DNA from: Stenotrophomonas raiganjensis (SeqCode) | Lineage (GTDB): Bacteria; Pseudomonadota; Gammaproteobacteria; Xanthomonadales; Xanthomonadaceae | DNA length: 64,000 bases | Direction: 5' to 3' | Assembly: GCF_030658505.1 (NCBI RefSeq) | Contig: NZ_JAUTXR010000189.1 | Location: forward strand, 124,001-188,000 | Shown: piece after piece, positions 9,463 through 19,876 of the stretch | Layout of the letters: each line of letters opens with the position of its first letter | Position numbering within the stretch: position 1 is the stretch's first letter | Made by a program: the position numbers and the translations under genes | Notes under the pieces: generated by a model | Database searches by the model: none | Seen by the model: the letters and a program-made list of their open reading frames with translations, nothing else | What the model was told of the DNA's origin: nothing

Positions 9463-9514
9463 ATCCACGCATGGCGTGGATCTACTGTAGAGCCGAGCAT
9501 GGGCTCGGCTCTAC
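9463..9514. repeat. Two adjacent SMAG-type palindromes
   Basis: The first, 9463-9485, is ATCCACGCATGGCGTGGAT followed by CTAC, so it is a GTAG-headed element on the minus strand. The second, 9487-9514, starts GTAGAGCCGAGC and ends GGCTCGGCTCTAC. They belong to two different SMAG sequence subtypes and lie between moeB and the antiporter gene. The rest of the 260-bp spacer shows no gene. Confidence 0.85.
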
Positions 9515-9706
9515 AGGTTGTGGTTTCGGATTGTGCCAACCAAGGTTGGCACCCACCGACGCACATGCATGGTTTCGGGATGATGCTGGGGGTCACTCCC
9601 GGTATCGTTCCACCTCCAAGACAATCCGGCGCAACATGCGTGCTATTGCCGTCATCGGCATTGCTCTATTGTTGAACCCGATTCTGGATCTTGGGGAACA
9701 CACCGC

Positions 9707-11539
9707 ATGGCGGTAGAAGCAGCGACCAGCGAGCTGGTCAAGGTCGTCGCCCTGTTGGGTGCGGCGGTGGTGATGGTGCCTTTGTTCCGCCGGGCCGGCC
9801 TGGGCTCGGTGCTGGGCTACTTCGCCGCTGGCCTGGCGATCGGACCGTTCGGGCTGGGCTGGTTCTCCGACCCGCAGGCGATCCTGCATACCGCCGAACT
9901 CGGCGTGGTGATGTTCCTGTTCGTGATCGGCCTGGAAATGCGGCCCTCGCACCTGTGGAGCCTGCGCAAGGAAATCTTCGGGCTGGGCACGCTGCAGATC
10001 GTCACCTGTGCGGTGGTGCTGACCAGCATCGCCAAGCTGTTCGGCCTGCCGTGGCAGGTGGCCTTCATCGGCGCCACCGGCTTTGTGCTCACCTCCACCG
10101 CAGTGGTGATGCAGTTGCTGGCCGAGCGTGGTGACATCGCGCTGCCGTCGGGGCAGAAGATCGTCTCCATCCTGCTGTTCGAAGACCTGCTGATCGTGCC
10201 GTTGCTGGCGCTGGTGGCCTGGATGGGCCCCAGTGCGGGCAGTGCCGATGGCGAGGGTTCGCGCTGGCTGTCGGTGGCGATCGGCGTGGGCGCCATTGTT
10301 GGCCTGGTGCTGGTCGGCCGCTTCCTGCTCAACCCACTGTTCCGCGTGCTGGCCGAGTCGAAGGCGCGCGAGGTCATGACCGCCGCCGCGCTGCTGGTGG
10401 TGCTGGGTGCGGCGCTGCTGATGCAGCTGTCCGGCCTGTCGATGGCGATGGGCGCGTTCCTGGCCGGCGTGCTGCTGAGCGAATCGACCTTCCGCCACCA
10501 GATCGAGGCGGACATCGAACCGTTCCGCGGCATCCTGCTCGGCCTGTTCTTCCTCAGCGTGGGCATGGCGCTGGACCTGAGCGTGGTGGCTGGCAACTGG
10601 CAGCTGATCCTTGGCCTGGTGCTGGCGTTGATGGCGGCCAAGGCGCTGTGCATCTACGTGGTCGCACGCATCATGGGCAGCGACCACGCGCAGGCGCTGG
10701 ATCGCGGCGTGCTGATGGCGCAGGGCGGCGAGTTCGCCTTCGTGCTGTTCTCCGCCGCCGCATCGGCCGGCGTGATCGACCTGGAGATCAATGCCAACTT
10801 CACCGCCGTGGTGGTGCTGTCGATGGCGCTGACCCCGCTGGTGGTGCTGGTCTACAAGCGCATCGCACCGAAGCCGACGGTGAACATGGACGGCGTGGAC
10901 GAGGCCGATGGCCTGTCCGGCAGTGTGCTGCTGATCGGCTTCGGCCGCTTCGGCCAGGTCGCCAGCCAGTCGCTGCTGGCGCGCGACGTGGACGTGACCA
11001 TCATCGACAACGATGTGGAGATGATCCAGAGCGCGGCGCGCTTCGGCTTCAAGATCTACTACGGCGACGGTACGCGACTGGACGTGCTGCATGCCTCGGG
11101 CGCGGCCACCGCACGTGCGATTGCGGTGTGCGTGGACAAGGCCGAAGCGGCTGATCGCATCGTTGAACTGGTGGCGCATGAGTTCCCGCAGGCCAAGCTG
11201 ATGGTGCGCTCGTTCGATCGCGAGCATTCACTGCGGCTGATCCATGCCGGTGTCGATTTCCAGATTCGAGAGACCTTTGAATCGGCAGTGCTGTTCGGCC
11301 AGGCCGCGCTGGTGGAGCTGGGGGCGGATGAGGACGACGCGATCGAGATCGCCGAGCAGATCCGGCGCCGCGATGCCGAGCGTTTCGAGCTGGAGATTGC
11401 CGGTGGCGGTCTGAATGCCGGGGCGCGGATGATCTACGGCAACAGCCCGCAGGGCGTGCCGACGCCGACGCCGTTCACCGCGCCGAAGCGGGAAAGCAAG
11501 ACGCTGAACCCGCAGGATGTGCCGGAAGAGGAAGAGTAG
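9707..11539 (+). CDS. CPA2-family (KefB/KefC-type) cation:proton antiporter
   Basis: 610 residues: about 12 membrane segments to residue 385, then an RCK/TrkA-N domain starting near 404 with the nucleotide-binding motif LIGFGRFGQVASQSLLARD and the acidic end of beta-2 (TIIDND). This is the glutathione- or nucleotide-gated potassium efflux (KefB/C/YbaL) layout. The C-terminal 70 residues are charged and variable. The stop codon TAG (11537-11539) is the TAG of the GTAG head of the first SMAG element that follows, so the repeat has supplied or replaced the end of the gene. No KefF/KefG-type ancillary gene is adjacent. Confidence 0.92.
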   Translation: MAVEAATSELVKVVALLGAAVVMVPLFRRAGLGSVLGYFAAGLAIGPFGLGWFSDPQAILHTAELGVVMFLFVIGLEMRPSHLWSLRKEIFGLGTLQIVTCAVVLTSIAKLFGLPWQVAFIGATGFVLTSTAVVMQLLAERGDIALPSGQKIVSILLFEDLLIVPLLALVAWMGPSAGSADGEGSRWLSVAIGVGAIVGLVLVGRFLLNPLFRVLAESKAREVMTAAALLVVLGAALLMQLSGLSMAMGAFLAGVLLSESTFRHQIEADIEPFRGILLGLFFLSVGMALDLSVVAGNWQLILGLVLALMAAKALCIYVVARIMGSDHAQALDRGVLMAQGGEFAFVLFSAAASAGVIDLEINANFTAVVVLSMALTPLVVLVYKRIAPKPTVNMDGVDEADGLSGSVLLIGFGRFGQVASQSLLARDVDVTIIDNDVEMIQSAARFGFKIYYGDGTRLDVLHASGAATARAIAVCVDKAEAADRIVELVAHEFPQAKLMVRSFDREHSLRLIHAGVDFQIRETFESAVLFGQAALVELGADEDDAIEIAEQIRRRDAERFELEIAGGGLNAGARMIYGNSPQGVPTPTPFTAPKRESKTLNPQDVPEEEE

Positions 11540-11967
11540 AGCCGGGCCCATGCTCGGCTGCTCTTCGGCCAAATTGCGATGGCCCCCCGCTGCGCGCGTG
11601 AGCCGAGCGTTGGCTCGGCTCTACAGGGACGGGTGGATCGGTTGTAGAGCCGAGCCCATGCTCGGCTGCTCTTCGGCCAAGTTGCGATAGAGCCGCGCTG
11701 CGCGCGTGAGCCGAGCGTAGGCTCGGCTCTACAGGGACGGGCGGATCGGCTGTAGAGCCGGGTCTATGCTCGGCTGCTCTTCGGCCAGGCTGCGATAGAG
11801 CCGCGCTGCGCGCGTGAGCCGAGCGTAGGCTCGGCTCTACAGGGACGGGCGGATCGGCTGTAGAGCCGAGCCCATGCTCGGCTGCTCTTCGGCCAAATTG
11901 CGATGGCCCCCCGCTGCGCGCGTGAGCCGAGCGTAGGCTCGGCTCTACAGGGGCGGGTCGGTCGGTG
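11536..11967. repeat. Four tandem 108-bp SMAG dimer units
   Basis: GTAGAGCC heads occur at 11536, 11644, 11752 and 11860, exactly 108 bp apart. Each unit has a forward SMAG palindrome (ATGCTCGGC), a spacer with CTCTTCGGCCA and CTGCGCGCGTGAG, an inverted SMAG copy ending GGCTCGGCTCTACAG, and a short GGGACGGGCGGATCGG linker. Units 1 and 4 share the spacer variant GATGGCCCCCCG, units 2 and 3 share GATAGAGCCGCG. No gene is present from 11540 to 12035. The unit transcribes into a long hairpin and may act as a transcript end or RNA-stability block between the antiporter and folD. Confidence 0.93.
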
Positions 11968-12035
11968 CCGTGGCGGTGGGCGAGGGGGCCTGAATCGGGG
12001 ACAATAGCGTCCCCGCCGCCCCACGCCCGCTCCCG

Positions 12036-12914
12036 ATGACCGATTCCGCCCCCCAGCATCCTGCCCGCATCCTCGATGGCCGCCGCATCGCCGAGGACCT
12101 GCTCGACAGCCTGAAGGTGCGCGTCGACGACCGCGTGGCCGCCGGCGGCAGCCGCCCGGGCCTGGCCGTGGTGCTGGTCGGTGGCGACCCGGCCTCGACG
12201 GTGTACGTGCGCAACAAGCGCCGTGCCGCCGAGAAGGTCGGCATCGAAGCACATGACTACGACCTGCCGGCCGGCACCACCGAAGCCGAGCTGCTCGACC
12301 TGATCGACCAGCTCAACGCCGACCCGAAGATCAACGGCATCCTGATCCAGCTGCCGCTGCCGGGCATCCCCGACGCGCGCCGGCTGATCCAGCGCATCGA
12401 CCCGCGCAAGGACGTGGACGGCTTCCACCCGGAAAACGTCGGCCACCTGGCCCTGCGCGAGTTCGGCCTGCGCCCGTGCACCCCGCGCGGCATCACCACG
12501 CTGCTGGGCCACACCGACCAGCCGGTACGTGGCCGCAACGCTACCATCGTGGGCGTGAGCAACCACGTCGGCCGCCCGATGGGCCTGGAGCTGCTGATTG
12601 CCGGCTGCACCGTGACCAGCTGCCACAAGTTCACCCCCAAGGACGTGCTGGAACAGGCCGTGCGCAATGCCGACATCCTGGTGGTGGCGGTCGGCCGCCC
12701 GGGCATCGTGCCGGGTGAGTGGGTGAAGCCGGGCGCGGTGGTGATCGACGTGGGCATCAACCGGTTGGATGACGGCCGGTTGGTGGGCGATGTCGGGTTT
12801 GAAGCGGCGGCCCAGCGGGCCAGCTGGATCACCCCGGTGCCGGGTGGTGTCGGCCCGATGACCGTGGCCACGCTGATGCAGAACACCCTGGAAGCGGCGG
12901 AAGCGCTGAGCTGA
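12036..12914 (+). CDS. folD: Bifunctional methylenetetrahydrofolate dehydrogenase/cyclohydrolase FolD
   Basis: 292 residues with the FolD landmarks in order: the catalytic-Lys region [47 protein letters not shown], and the NADP-binding VVAVGRPG and [17 protein letters not shown] near the C-terminus. It interconverts 5,10-methylene-, methenyl- and 10-formyl-tetrahydrofolate in the cytoplasm, which feeds purine synthesis. It precedes guaB and guaA, though SMAG repeats and a promoter lie between. Confidence 0.97.
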   Translation: MTDSAPQHPARILDGRRIAEDLLDSLKVRVDDRVAAGGSRPGLAVVLVGGDPASTVYVRNKRRAAEKVGIEAHDYDLPAGTTEAELLDLIDQLNADPKINGILIQLPLPGIPDARRLIQRIDPRKDVDGFHPENVGHLALREFGLRPCTPRGITTLLGHTDQPVRGRNATIVGVSNHVGRPMGLELLIAGCTVTSCHKFTPKDVLEQAVRNADILVVAVGRPGIVPGEWVKPGAVVIDVGINRLDDGRLVGDVGFEAAAQRASWITPVPGGVGPMTVATLMQNTLEAAEALS

Positions 12915-12989
12915 CCCGCCCCCCTGAATGAATCACCGCCCCGCGCGACGCTGCGGCATCGCTTGGTGGTACCGGGCCTCGGGCCCCCT

Positions 12990-13058
12990 GTAGAGCCGAG
13001 CCTATGCTCGGCTCATCGCGGTCTGGCGGAAAGCAGCCGAGCGTGGGCTCGGCTCTAC
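12990..13058. repeat. SMAG dimer between folD and guaB
   Basis: A forward copy starts GTAGAGCCGAGCC at 12990 and an inverted copy ends GGCTCGGCTCTAC at 13058. The spacer is short (CATCGCGGTCTGGCGGAAAGCA). It sits upstream of the guaB promoter. Confidence 0.88.
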
Positions 13059-13117
13059 AGGTGAGCGGGTGCGACACTGTGTCGCGCGAAGTTCCAGTTC
13101 TGGTCAGCAAAAATGCT

Positions 13118-14632
<1,515 letters not shown>

Positions 14633-14633
<1 letters not shown>

Positions 14634-15220
14634 TGCGCTTGCGAACTGCTCTTGCGATTACGGGCAGCCTGCTGATGGCAGGCTGTTCGTTGTCCGAACC
14701 GCCGCCGCGCTCCGGGTCTCCGGGCGCGGCGGTTTCGCAATTGCAGGACGTACAGGCGTGCCAGAACGCGTTCTCGCTGCCGAAAGGCTGGCAGGTGCAG
14801 GCCGCTGGCGAACAGCGCTGGCTGCTGAAGGGCACCGGCGAGCGCCCGCTGCAGGTCACGCTGCAATGCATTACCGAGCTGTGGGCCGGCCCGGAAGATC
14901 CGGTGACCGATTCGGTGCTGGGGCCGTTGGAGCCGAAGCGGATGAGTGCCGCGATGGCCGATTGGGGTACTGCGAAAGCATCTGGCTATCCGATGCGCGC
15001 CTTTCAACGGCGCATCGTGCCCGGCACCGAAGTGCAGGAGATCGCCGAGCTGCCGCGCGCCGACCGCGCCAACCCCGCCGCACCGCACGGCCTGCTGATG
15101 CTGCGCTGGGACGAGGAAGACCCCTCACATATTCAACAACGCGAGGCGTTCATCGCCACGCTGACGCAGAGCCTTGAAGCGCCTGGCGCTGCGAAAAACA
15201 CCACTGGAACGGCACCATGA
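14633..15220 (+). CDS. Small lipoprotein between guaB and guaA
   Basis: 195 residues with a signal peptide and the lipobox LMAGC (Cys18). The rest is a compact soluble domain with no motif I recognise. It overlaps guaB by one base and guaA by four (ATGA), so it is tightly coupled to guanine synthesis genes although it should face the periplasm. Conservation of this order in relatives would indicate a real functional unit. No function is proposed. Confidence 0.8.
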
Positions 15221-16782
15221 CCAACATCCATAACGACAAGATCCTCATCCTCGATTTCGGCGCGCAGTACACGCAGCTGATCGCCCGCCGCATCCGCGAG
15301 CTGGGCGTCTACTGCGAAATCTGGGCGTGGGACCACAACCCGGCCGAGATCGCCGCGTTTGGCGCCAAGGGCATCATCCTGTCCGGTGGCCCGGAATCGA
15401 CCACGCTGCCGGGTGCGCCGGCCGCGCCGCAGGAAGTGTTCGACAGCGGCCTGCCGATCTTCGGCATCTGCTACGGCATGCAGACCCTGGCCGCGCAGCT
15501 GGGCGGTGCCACCGAAGCGGCTGACCAGCGCGAGTTCGGCCACGCTGAAGTGAACGTGATCAACCCCGATGCACTGTTCAAGGGCCTGAGTGACCATGGC
15601 GGCGAGCCGAAGCTGAATGTCTGGATGAGCCACGGCGACCACGTCTCCATTGCACCGCCGGGCTTCACCATCACCGCCACCACCGACCGCATTCCGGTGG
15701 CCGCCATGGCCAACGAAGAAAAGCGCTGGTACGGCGTGCAGTTCCACCCGGAAGTGACCCACACCCTGCAGGGCCAGGCGCTGCTGCGCCGCTTCGTGGT
15801 GGACGTGTGCGGCTGCCAGACCCTGTGGACCGCCGCCAACATCATCGACGACCAGATCGCCCGCGTGCGCGAACAGGTGGGCGATGACGAAGTGATCCTG
15901 GGCCTGTCCGGCGGCGTCGATTCGTCCGTGGTGGCCGCGCTGCTGCACAAGGCCATCGGCGAGAAGCTGACCTGCGTGTTCGTGGATACCGGCCTGCTGC
16001 GTTGGCAGGAGGGCGACCAGGTGATGGCGATGTTCGCCGAGCACATGGGCGTGAAGGTGGTGCGCGTGAATGCCGCCGACCGTTACTTCGCCGCCTTGGA
16101 AGGCGTGAGCGACCCGGAAGCCAAGCGCAAGATCATCGGCAACCTGTTCGTTGAGATCTTCGATGAAGAGTCGAACAAGCTGAGCAACGCCAAGTGGCTG
16201 GCGCAGGGCACCATCTACCCGGACGTGATCGAGTCGGCCGGCAGCAAGACCGGCAAGGCGCATGTGATCAAGAGCCACCACAACGTGGGCGGCCTGCCGG
16301 AGCACATGAAGCTGGGTTTGGTGGAGCCGCTGCGCGAGCTGTTCAAGGACGAAGTTCGCCGCCTGGGTGTGGAGCTCGGCCTGCCGCGCACCATGGTCTA
16401 CCGCCATCCGTTCCCGGGCCCGGGCCTGGGCGTGCGTATCCTGGGCGAAGTGAAGCGCGAATACGCCGAGCTGCTGGCCAGGGCCGACGCCATCTTCATT
16501 GATGAGCTGCGCAAGGCCGACCTGTACGACAAGACCAGCCAGGCGTTTGCTGTGTTCCTGCCGGTGAAGTCGGTGGGCGTGGTGGGCGATGCGCGCGCTT
16601 ATGAGTGGGTGATTGCGCTAAGGGCCGTGGAGACGATTGATTTCATGACGGCGCACTGGGCGCATCTGCCGTATGAGTTCCTGGGAACGGTGAGCAACCG
16701 GATCATCAATGAGTTGCGGGGGGTGTCACGGGTTGTCTATGACATCTCGGGGAAGCCGCCGGCGACTATTGAGTGGGAGTGA
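15217..16782 (+). CDS. guaA: GMP synthase (glutamine-hydrolysing) GuaA
   Basis: 521 residues. The class I glutamine amidotransferase domain (about 8-200) has the catalytic Cys in [15 protein letters not shown] and the His/Glu in [10 protein letters not shown]. The ATP pyrophosphatase domain has the P-loop [15 protein letters not shown], and the C-terminal dimerisation domain ends with ATIEWE. It converts XMP to GMP. The start overlaps the lipoprotein stop. It is the last gene of the guaB operon and is followed by a terminator. Confidence 0.98.
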   Translation: MTNIHNDKILILDFGAQYTQLIARRIRELGVYCEIWAWDHNPAEIAAFGAKGIILSGGPESTTLPGAPAAPQEVFDSGLPIFGICYGMQTLAAQLGGATEAADQREFGHAEVNVINPDALFKGLSDHGGEPKLNVWMSHGDHVSIAPPGFTITATTDRIPVAAMANEEKRWYGVQFHPEVTHTLQGQALLRRFVVDVCGCQTLWTAANIIDDQIARVREQVGDDEVILGLSGGVDSSVVAALLHKAIGEKLTCVFVDTGLLRWQEGDQVMAMFAEHMGVKVVRVNAADRYFAALEGVSDPEAKRKIIGNLFVEIFDEESNKLSNAKWLAQGTIYPDVIESAGSKTGKAHVIKSHHNVGGLPEHMKLGLVEPLRELFKDEVRRLGVELGLPRTMVYRHPFPGPGLGVRILGEVKREYAELLARADAIFIDELRKADLYDKTSQAFAVFLPVKSVGVVGDARAYEWVIALRAVETIDFMTAHWAHLPYEFLGTVSNRIINELRGVSRVVYDISGKPPATIEWE

Positions 16783-16795
16783 GTTGAAAGAACGA

Positions 16796-16822
16796 GGGCG
16801 CCGAGAGGCGCCCTTGTTGTTG
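16796..16822 (+). terminator. Rho-independent terminator after guaA
   Basis: GGGCGCC (16796-16802), loop GAGA, GGCGCCC (16807-16813), then TTGTTGTTG. It lies 14 bp after the guaA stop and marks the point where sequence turns AT-richer and accessory. Confidence 0.85.
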
Positions 16823-16925
16823 CTGGCTCATTTAAGCTAACGTTTGCAATGTGGCAGATGGGTAGTGTCGAGCTGAAAATGCAATTGCTAGTTAAAGAGA
16901 TAACCTGGAGTGAGAGGGGCTGTCT

Positions 16926-17711
16926 ATGAGCGAAACCTTGGTATCTCTATTCACTGCGGCGGTCTCCGGAGGGATAGTCGCAAAGCTCATAGATTATCCA
17001 GTTGATTGGATTAAGTATCACTTCGGCGAAAGAAAATCTGCAAAAGCACTTGTGGATGCCCATCTGGATCCGCTTTTGAAGGCCGCCGATGCGATTGTTG
17101 GAAAGACGGCCTCCCTTGCTGATCGGGATTTTTCCATGCCATCCGAGGGCGATCGAGAGGCGTTGGCTGCAGGGCTAGACCCAGATCTAATCGGGTTGGC
17201 GTATCTCTATGCGAGATTCTGGGGGCGAATAAATATTCTGGCAGAAGAAAGCGTGGGTGTATCACTCGCATCTGATAAGAGGGGCGCGAGGCTCCAGAAG
17301 TTCATCACTTGCTTGGGGTCCCCGCAAGTTCGCCTGGTCAATAGGACGCACCAAAACGCAATTGGCGAATTAACTACGGATCAGTCATTTGACAAGCGCT
17401 TGCGTACTATTGGTCTAGTTGAGTTTGGTAAAAAGATTAATGAAGAATCATTTGCAGCGATATGGTGCAAGCCACTCTTCGAGCTCCTAGGGCGAACCAA
17501 CATAAAGGCTACCCGCCAGAGTCTTCTCGTGTACGGAGTCGTGGCACAGGCTCTTGTGGATACTCTTGATCCCGATCACCACTCGACCCACCCCCGCCCA
17601 CCTTATCCCAATAAGCTCTCAAAGGCTGCGAAACAGAAGATAGAGCATCTTGTGTTCGGTGAGTACTTAAAGGAAACTGGGGCGATTAATCGCTACACGA
17701 AAGTGCAATAA
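16926..17711 (+). CDS. Unknown protein, possible membrane-anchored member of an accessory locus
   Basis: 261 residues; I recognise no family. A hydrophobic stretch near 6-24 (VSLFTAAVSGGIVAKLIDYP) could anchor it, and the rest is soluble and mostly helical. AGAGGGG lies six bases before the ATG. Codon usage is clearly more AT-rich than in guaA (many AAA, ATA, TTA), a sign of horizontal acquisition. It is the first gene of a non-core stretch that also holds the TIR-like gene 584 bp downstream. A role in phage defence is only a guess from that company. Confidence 0.75.
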   Translation: MSETLVSLFTAAVSGGIVAKLIDYPVDWIKYHFGERKSAKALVDAHLDPLLKAADAIVGKTASLADRDFSMPSEGDREALAAGLDPDLIGLAYLYARFWGRINILAEESVGVSLASDKRGARLQKFITCLGSPQVRLVNRTHQNAIGELTTDQSFDKRLRTIGLVEFGKKINEESFAAIWCKPLFELLGRTNIKATRQSLLVYGVVAQALVDTLDPDHHSTHPRPPYPNKLSKAAKQKIEHLVFGEYLKETGAINRYTKVQ

Positions 17712-17792
17712 AAAAGGCACCCGCCGACCGCACTACTAGAGAGTAGAGTAGGATCATTGGGTGCCATCCACGGTTCGATCATAGCCTTTTTT
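17711..17792 (+). terminator. Nested hairpin/terminator after the unknown gene
   Basis: AAAAAAGGC (17711-17719, starting on the last base of the stop codon) can pair with GCCTTTTTT (17784-17792). Inside, GGCACC (17717-17722) can pair instead with GGTGCC (17760-17765), with CTACT/AGTAG pairing further in. The outer stem ends in a T run in both directions, so it could end transcription from either side. Confidence 0.65.
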
Positions 17793-18294
17793 CTGAGGAG
17801 GCGCAAGGGTCTCATTTGAGGCTGCACCGGGGATGCTTGGTTGTCTTGGTTTCAGATTAGTCTGACCTGCTCCCTGTTGACTTAGCCTGTTGAATCAGCG
17901 GGAGGCCTGCCGTAAGTCCGTTCGAGTGGTGCGAAGTGTGGTGCATTCCAACCCGAAGTTCGTTCTAGGGGACTTCGAATGATTGTTCCCCGATTTATGG
18001 GTAATAGCACCGCTGGTGGTATGTGGCAATAGGGCTGTTGCTTCACTGTTTGCAGAGGCATGACTCTTGGCGCAAGGCTCCCTTCTAGCGAACCGAGGAT
18101 CATGTGGCTCAATGGCGATATCAGTTGAGTGGTCTAGAACGTTTTGTGCGCTTGCTTGTTAGCTGCTCTCCGCGGACCTAAAATCAATGTCACGCGTTGA
18201 TGGGGGGGCAGTTCGGATGCTCCATGGCAGATCATATGAGCAGATGCTCTGGATCGAATGATGTTTCATTGGCGGTTGTTGAGGGGGTTGGAAG
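17793..18294. other. Long spacer without a convincing gene
   Basis: About 500 bp of mixed base composition, lower in GC than the core genes. Short frames exist on both strands (for example minus 17882-18112) but none has a good ribosome site, codon bias or recognisable product. Several short inverted repeats and a G7 run (about 18202-18208) occur. It could hold the promoter of the TIR-like gene or an RNA gene; I see no direct proof of either. Confidence 0.5.
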
Positions 18295-19131
18295 GTGGAT
18301 AAGAAGGAAGCTATCGAGCAGCTGGGCAAGTTCAAGGATCGCTTGCTTACGGAAGTTGCGGGGGCCTATTCGCAGCGAGGGAGCGACTTCGGCAAGGAGC
18401 GATTTGAAGCTTGGCGGCGCCAGATAAATAAATTCCTTGACGAGAACCTTTCGGGAGCAAGGAAGATGCTCGATAAAAAGCTAACTCAGACTGTGTTCTT
18501 TCGCCGTCAGTATGAAAGTGATTTTGATGTCTTCATGCGAGAGCGGGGAAACCCCTCCGTGGCTTTTTTGGATTCGCTCTCGCTAGATATAGCCAACGAT
18601 GAATATGAGTTCTCAGGCTCGTTAAGTGGAAATGGGGCGGAACTGGGTCGTGCGTCGGAAGCCCCAAAGTCAACTGCTGGCAGGTCAGATCGGGTCTTTA
18701 TTGTCCATGGTCACAATGAGGCCATGAAATCCAAGGCTGCACGCTTTGTTGAAAAACTGGGGTTAAAGTCCATCATTCTCCATGAGCAGGCAAATCAGGG
18801 TCATACGATCATTGAGAAGATTGAGGCACATACAGATGTCGGATTTGCCATAGTTCTCTATACGCCTGATGACGTCGGCGGAACTTCACTGGAGGCAAAG
18901 GAAGGGGTTTTGCATTCCAGAGCGAGGCAGAATGTAGTTTTCGAGCACGGCTATTTGATCGCCAAGCTGTCACGAGCAAGGGTTGTTCCTCTGGTTTCTG
19001 GAAAGGTGGAGCTGCCTAGCGATATTAGTGGTGTGGTTTATGTTGACGATGCCAACTGGCAAGTTGATATCGCGAAGGAGATGAGGGCTGCCGGATATAG
19101 CATCGACTTCAATAAATTGCTGGATAGTTAG
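18295..19131 (+). CDS. TIR-like (PF10137 / CapTIR-type) predicted nucleotide-binding protein
   Basis: 278 residues from GTG 18295, with GAGGGGG seven bases upstream. The N-terminal 125 residues are helical and unassigned. The C-terminal domain has the PF10137 landmarks in order: RVFIVHGHNEAMK (from about 133), LGLKSIILHEQANQGHTIIEK, FAIVLYTPDDVGG and RARQNVVFEHGYLIAKL, whose Glu near residue 217 is at the position expected for the NADase catalytic acid. Proteins with this domain are effectors in CBASS, Pycsar and related defence, killing infected cells by NAD depletion. No cyclase or other sensor gene is adjacent, so it would have to act alone or with the unknown upstream gene. Composition is AT-rich and foreign-looking. 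Confidence 0.85.
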   Translation: MDKKEAIEQLGKFKDRLLTEVAGAYSQRGSDFGKERFEAWRRQINKFLDENLSGARKMLDKKLTQTVFFRRQYESDFDVFMRERGNPSVAFLDSLSLDIANDEYEFSGSLSGNGAELGRASEAPKSTAGRSDRVFIVHGHNEAMKSKAARFVEKLGLKSIILHEQANQGHTIIEKIEAHTDVGFAIVLYTPDDVGGTSLEAKEGVLHSRARQNVVFEHGYLIAKLSRARVVPLVSGKVELPSDISGVVYVDDANWQVDIAKEMRAAGYSIDFNKLLDS

Positions 19132-19253
19132 CGATTGGTTCCGGCCGAATCCGATTTATAATTTGTGTATCTTTGGGGGCCCGCTCTTGGTCAAGGGCAG
19201 GTGGTGGCCTGCCGGACAGTGGCTCTTAGTGTGCTGGTCGGTGATAGCTTTTC

Positions 19254-19263
19254 GGGGGGGGGG
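19254..19263 (+). other. Homopolymeric G10 tract
   Basis: Ten consecutive G residues lie between the TIR-like gene and the convergent small gene. They fall outside both coding frames as annotated. Long G tracts are prone to slippage in replication and in sequencing. Confidence 0.8.
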
Positions 19264-19275
19264 TGCTGGATGAAG

Positions 19276-19632
19276 TCACTCCGGCCTAACCTCCCGACAT
19301 GCCCACTCAACCAACCCTCGGCAAGCCAGAAACAGGCCATCAACAACCCCCTCATCCAGATGCCGCTCCGGGTCCGCTGCCACCCGGCAGCGGTCTGCCG
19401 CGTGCAGTAGCTCCAGCACCGTCAGCGCGCCGACCATCGCACGCTCGCTCCTGGCCAGGCTCACACGCCGGCCGGGTGACACATCGGTTTCCGGCCAAGG
19501 CTGCCCATCTGCACCCTCACAGCCGCGCATGCGCTCGAGGATGCCGAGCAGGGAGTTCAGGTCGGGCAGGGGAGTGTCGTCGTTGATGGGCTCAACAACG
19601 GTGTACGAAGAGAAGGTGTCGGATTCATTCAT
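19276..19632 (-). CDS. Hypothetical small acidic protein
   Basis: 118 residues from ATG 19632 (MNESDTFSSYTVVEPINDD), with GGAAG eight bases upstream; the longer frame runs into the structured leader and is not used. The protein is acidic and mostly helical (LNSLLGILERM, SLARSERAMVGALTVLELLHAADRCR), with a C-terminal LACRGLVEWACREV. I recognise no family. It is preceded by one copy of a leader element whose second copy faces the opposite way toward a 47-residue frame. Confidence 0.7.
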   Translation of the reverse strand: MNESDTFSSYTVVEPINDDTPLPDLNSLLGILERMRGCEGADGQPWPETDVSPGRRVSLARSERAMVGALTVLELLHAADRCRVAADPERHLDEGVVDGLFLACRGLVEWACREVRPE

Positions 19633-19660
19633 GGCGTCGGCTTCCGTGGCTGTGCTTAAC

Positions 19661-19876
19661 AGCGCCACCGCGAAGGGGTGGCGGACGGTGCGGGTTCCAA
19701 ACCGGGACAGACAGTTGTCAATAGCCGGCGGGTCCGAAGACCCCCACGCACCGCCCGCCATAAAGGCCGACGGATTGCCCGCCGGCACCGGTTAAGGACG
19801 GTGCCGACGGGCAAGCGTAAACAACTATCTGTCTCGGGTTTGGACGCCCGCTGCCACCCGTTGTCGGTGGCGCGCC
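19661..19876. promoter_or_regulatory. Duplicated divergent leader with strong RNA structure
   Basis: Two copies of one leader face outward: 19661-19718 (minus) and 19821-19876 (plus). Both share ACAACT.TCTGTC.CGG.TTTGGA, then GCCACCC and CGGTGGCGC just before a start codon. Between and across them lie strong stems: GGCGGACGGTGCG (19680-19692) with CGCACCGCCCGCC (19747-19759); GGGTC-CGAA-GACCC (19730-19743); and TTGCCCGCCGGCACCG (19775-19790) with CGGTGCCGACGGGCAA (19799-19814). It may be a structured RNA or a paired regulatory region. I do not recognise it as a known riboswitch. Confidence 0.6.

Noticed and set aside
11536..11967. CRISPR-like array because of regular period
   Set aside because: The units are 108 bp with both repeat and spacer conserved, each unit an inverted SMAG dimer; no cas genes are present.
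17882..18112. 76-residue minus-strand frame in the spacer
   Set aside because: No ribosome site, no family and ordinary chance length; kept as non-coding.
19254..19263. G10 tract as a phase-variation switch
   Set aside because: It lies outside both flanking coding frames, so slippage would not alter a protein as annotated.
19633..19788. Extended N-terminus of the small acidic protein
   Set aside because: The extension lies in the structured duplicated leader and translates palindromic sequence.
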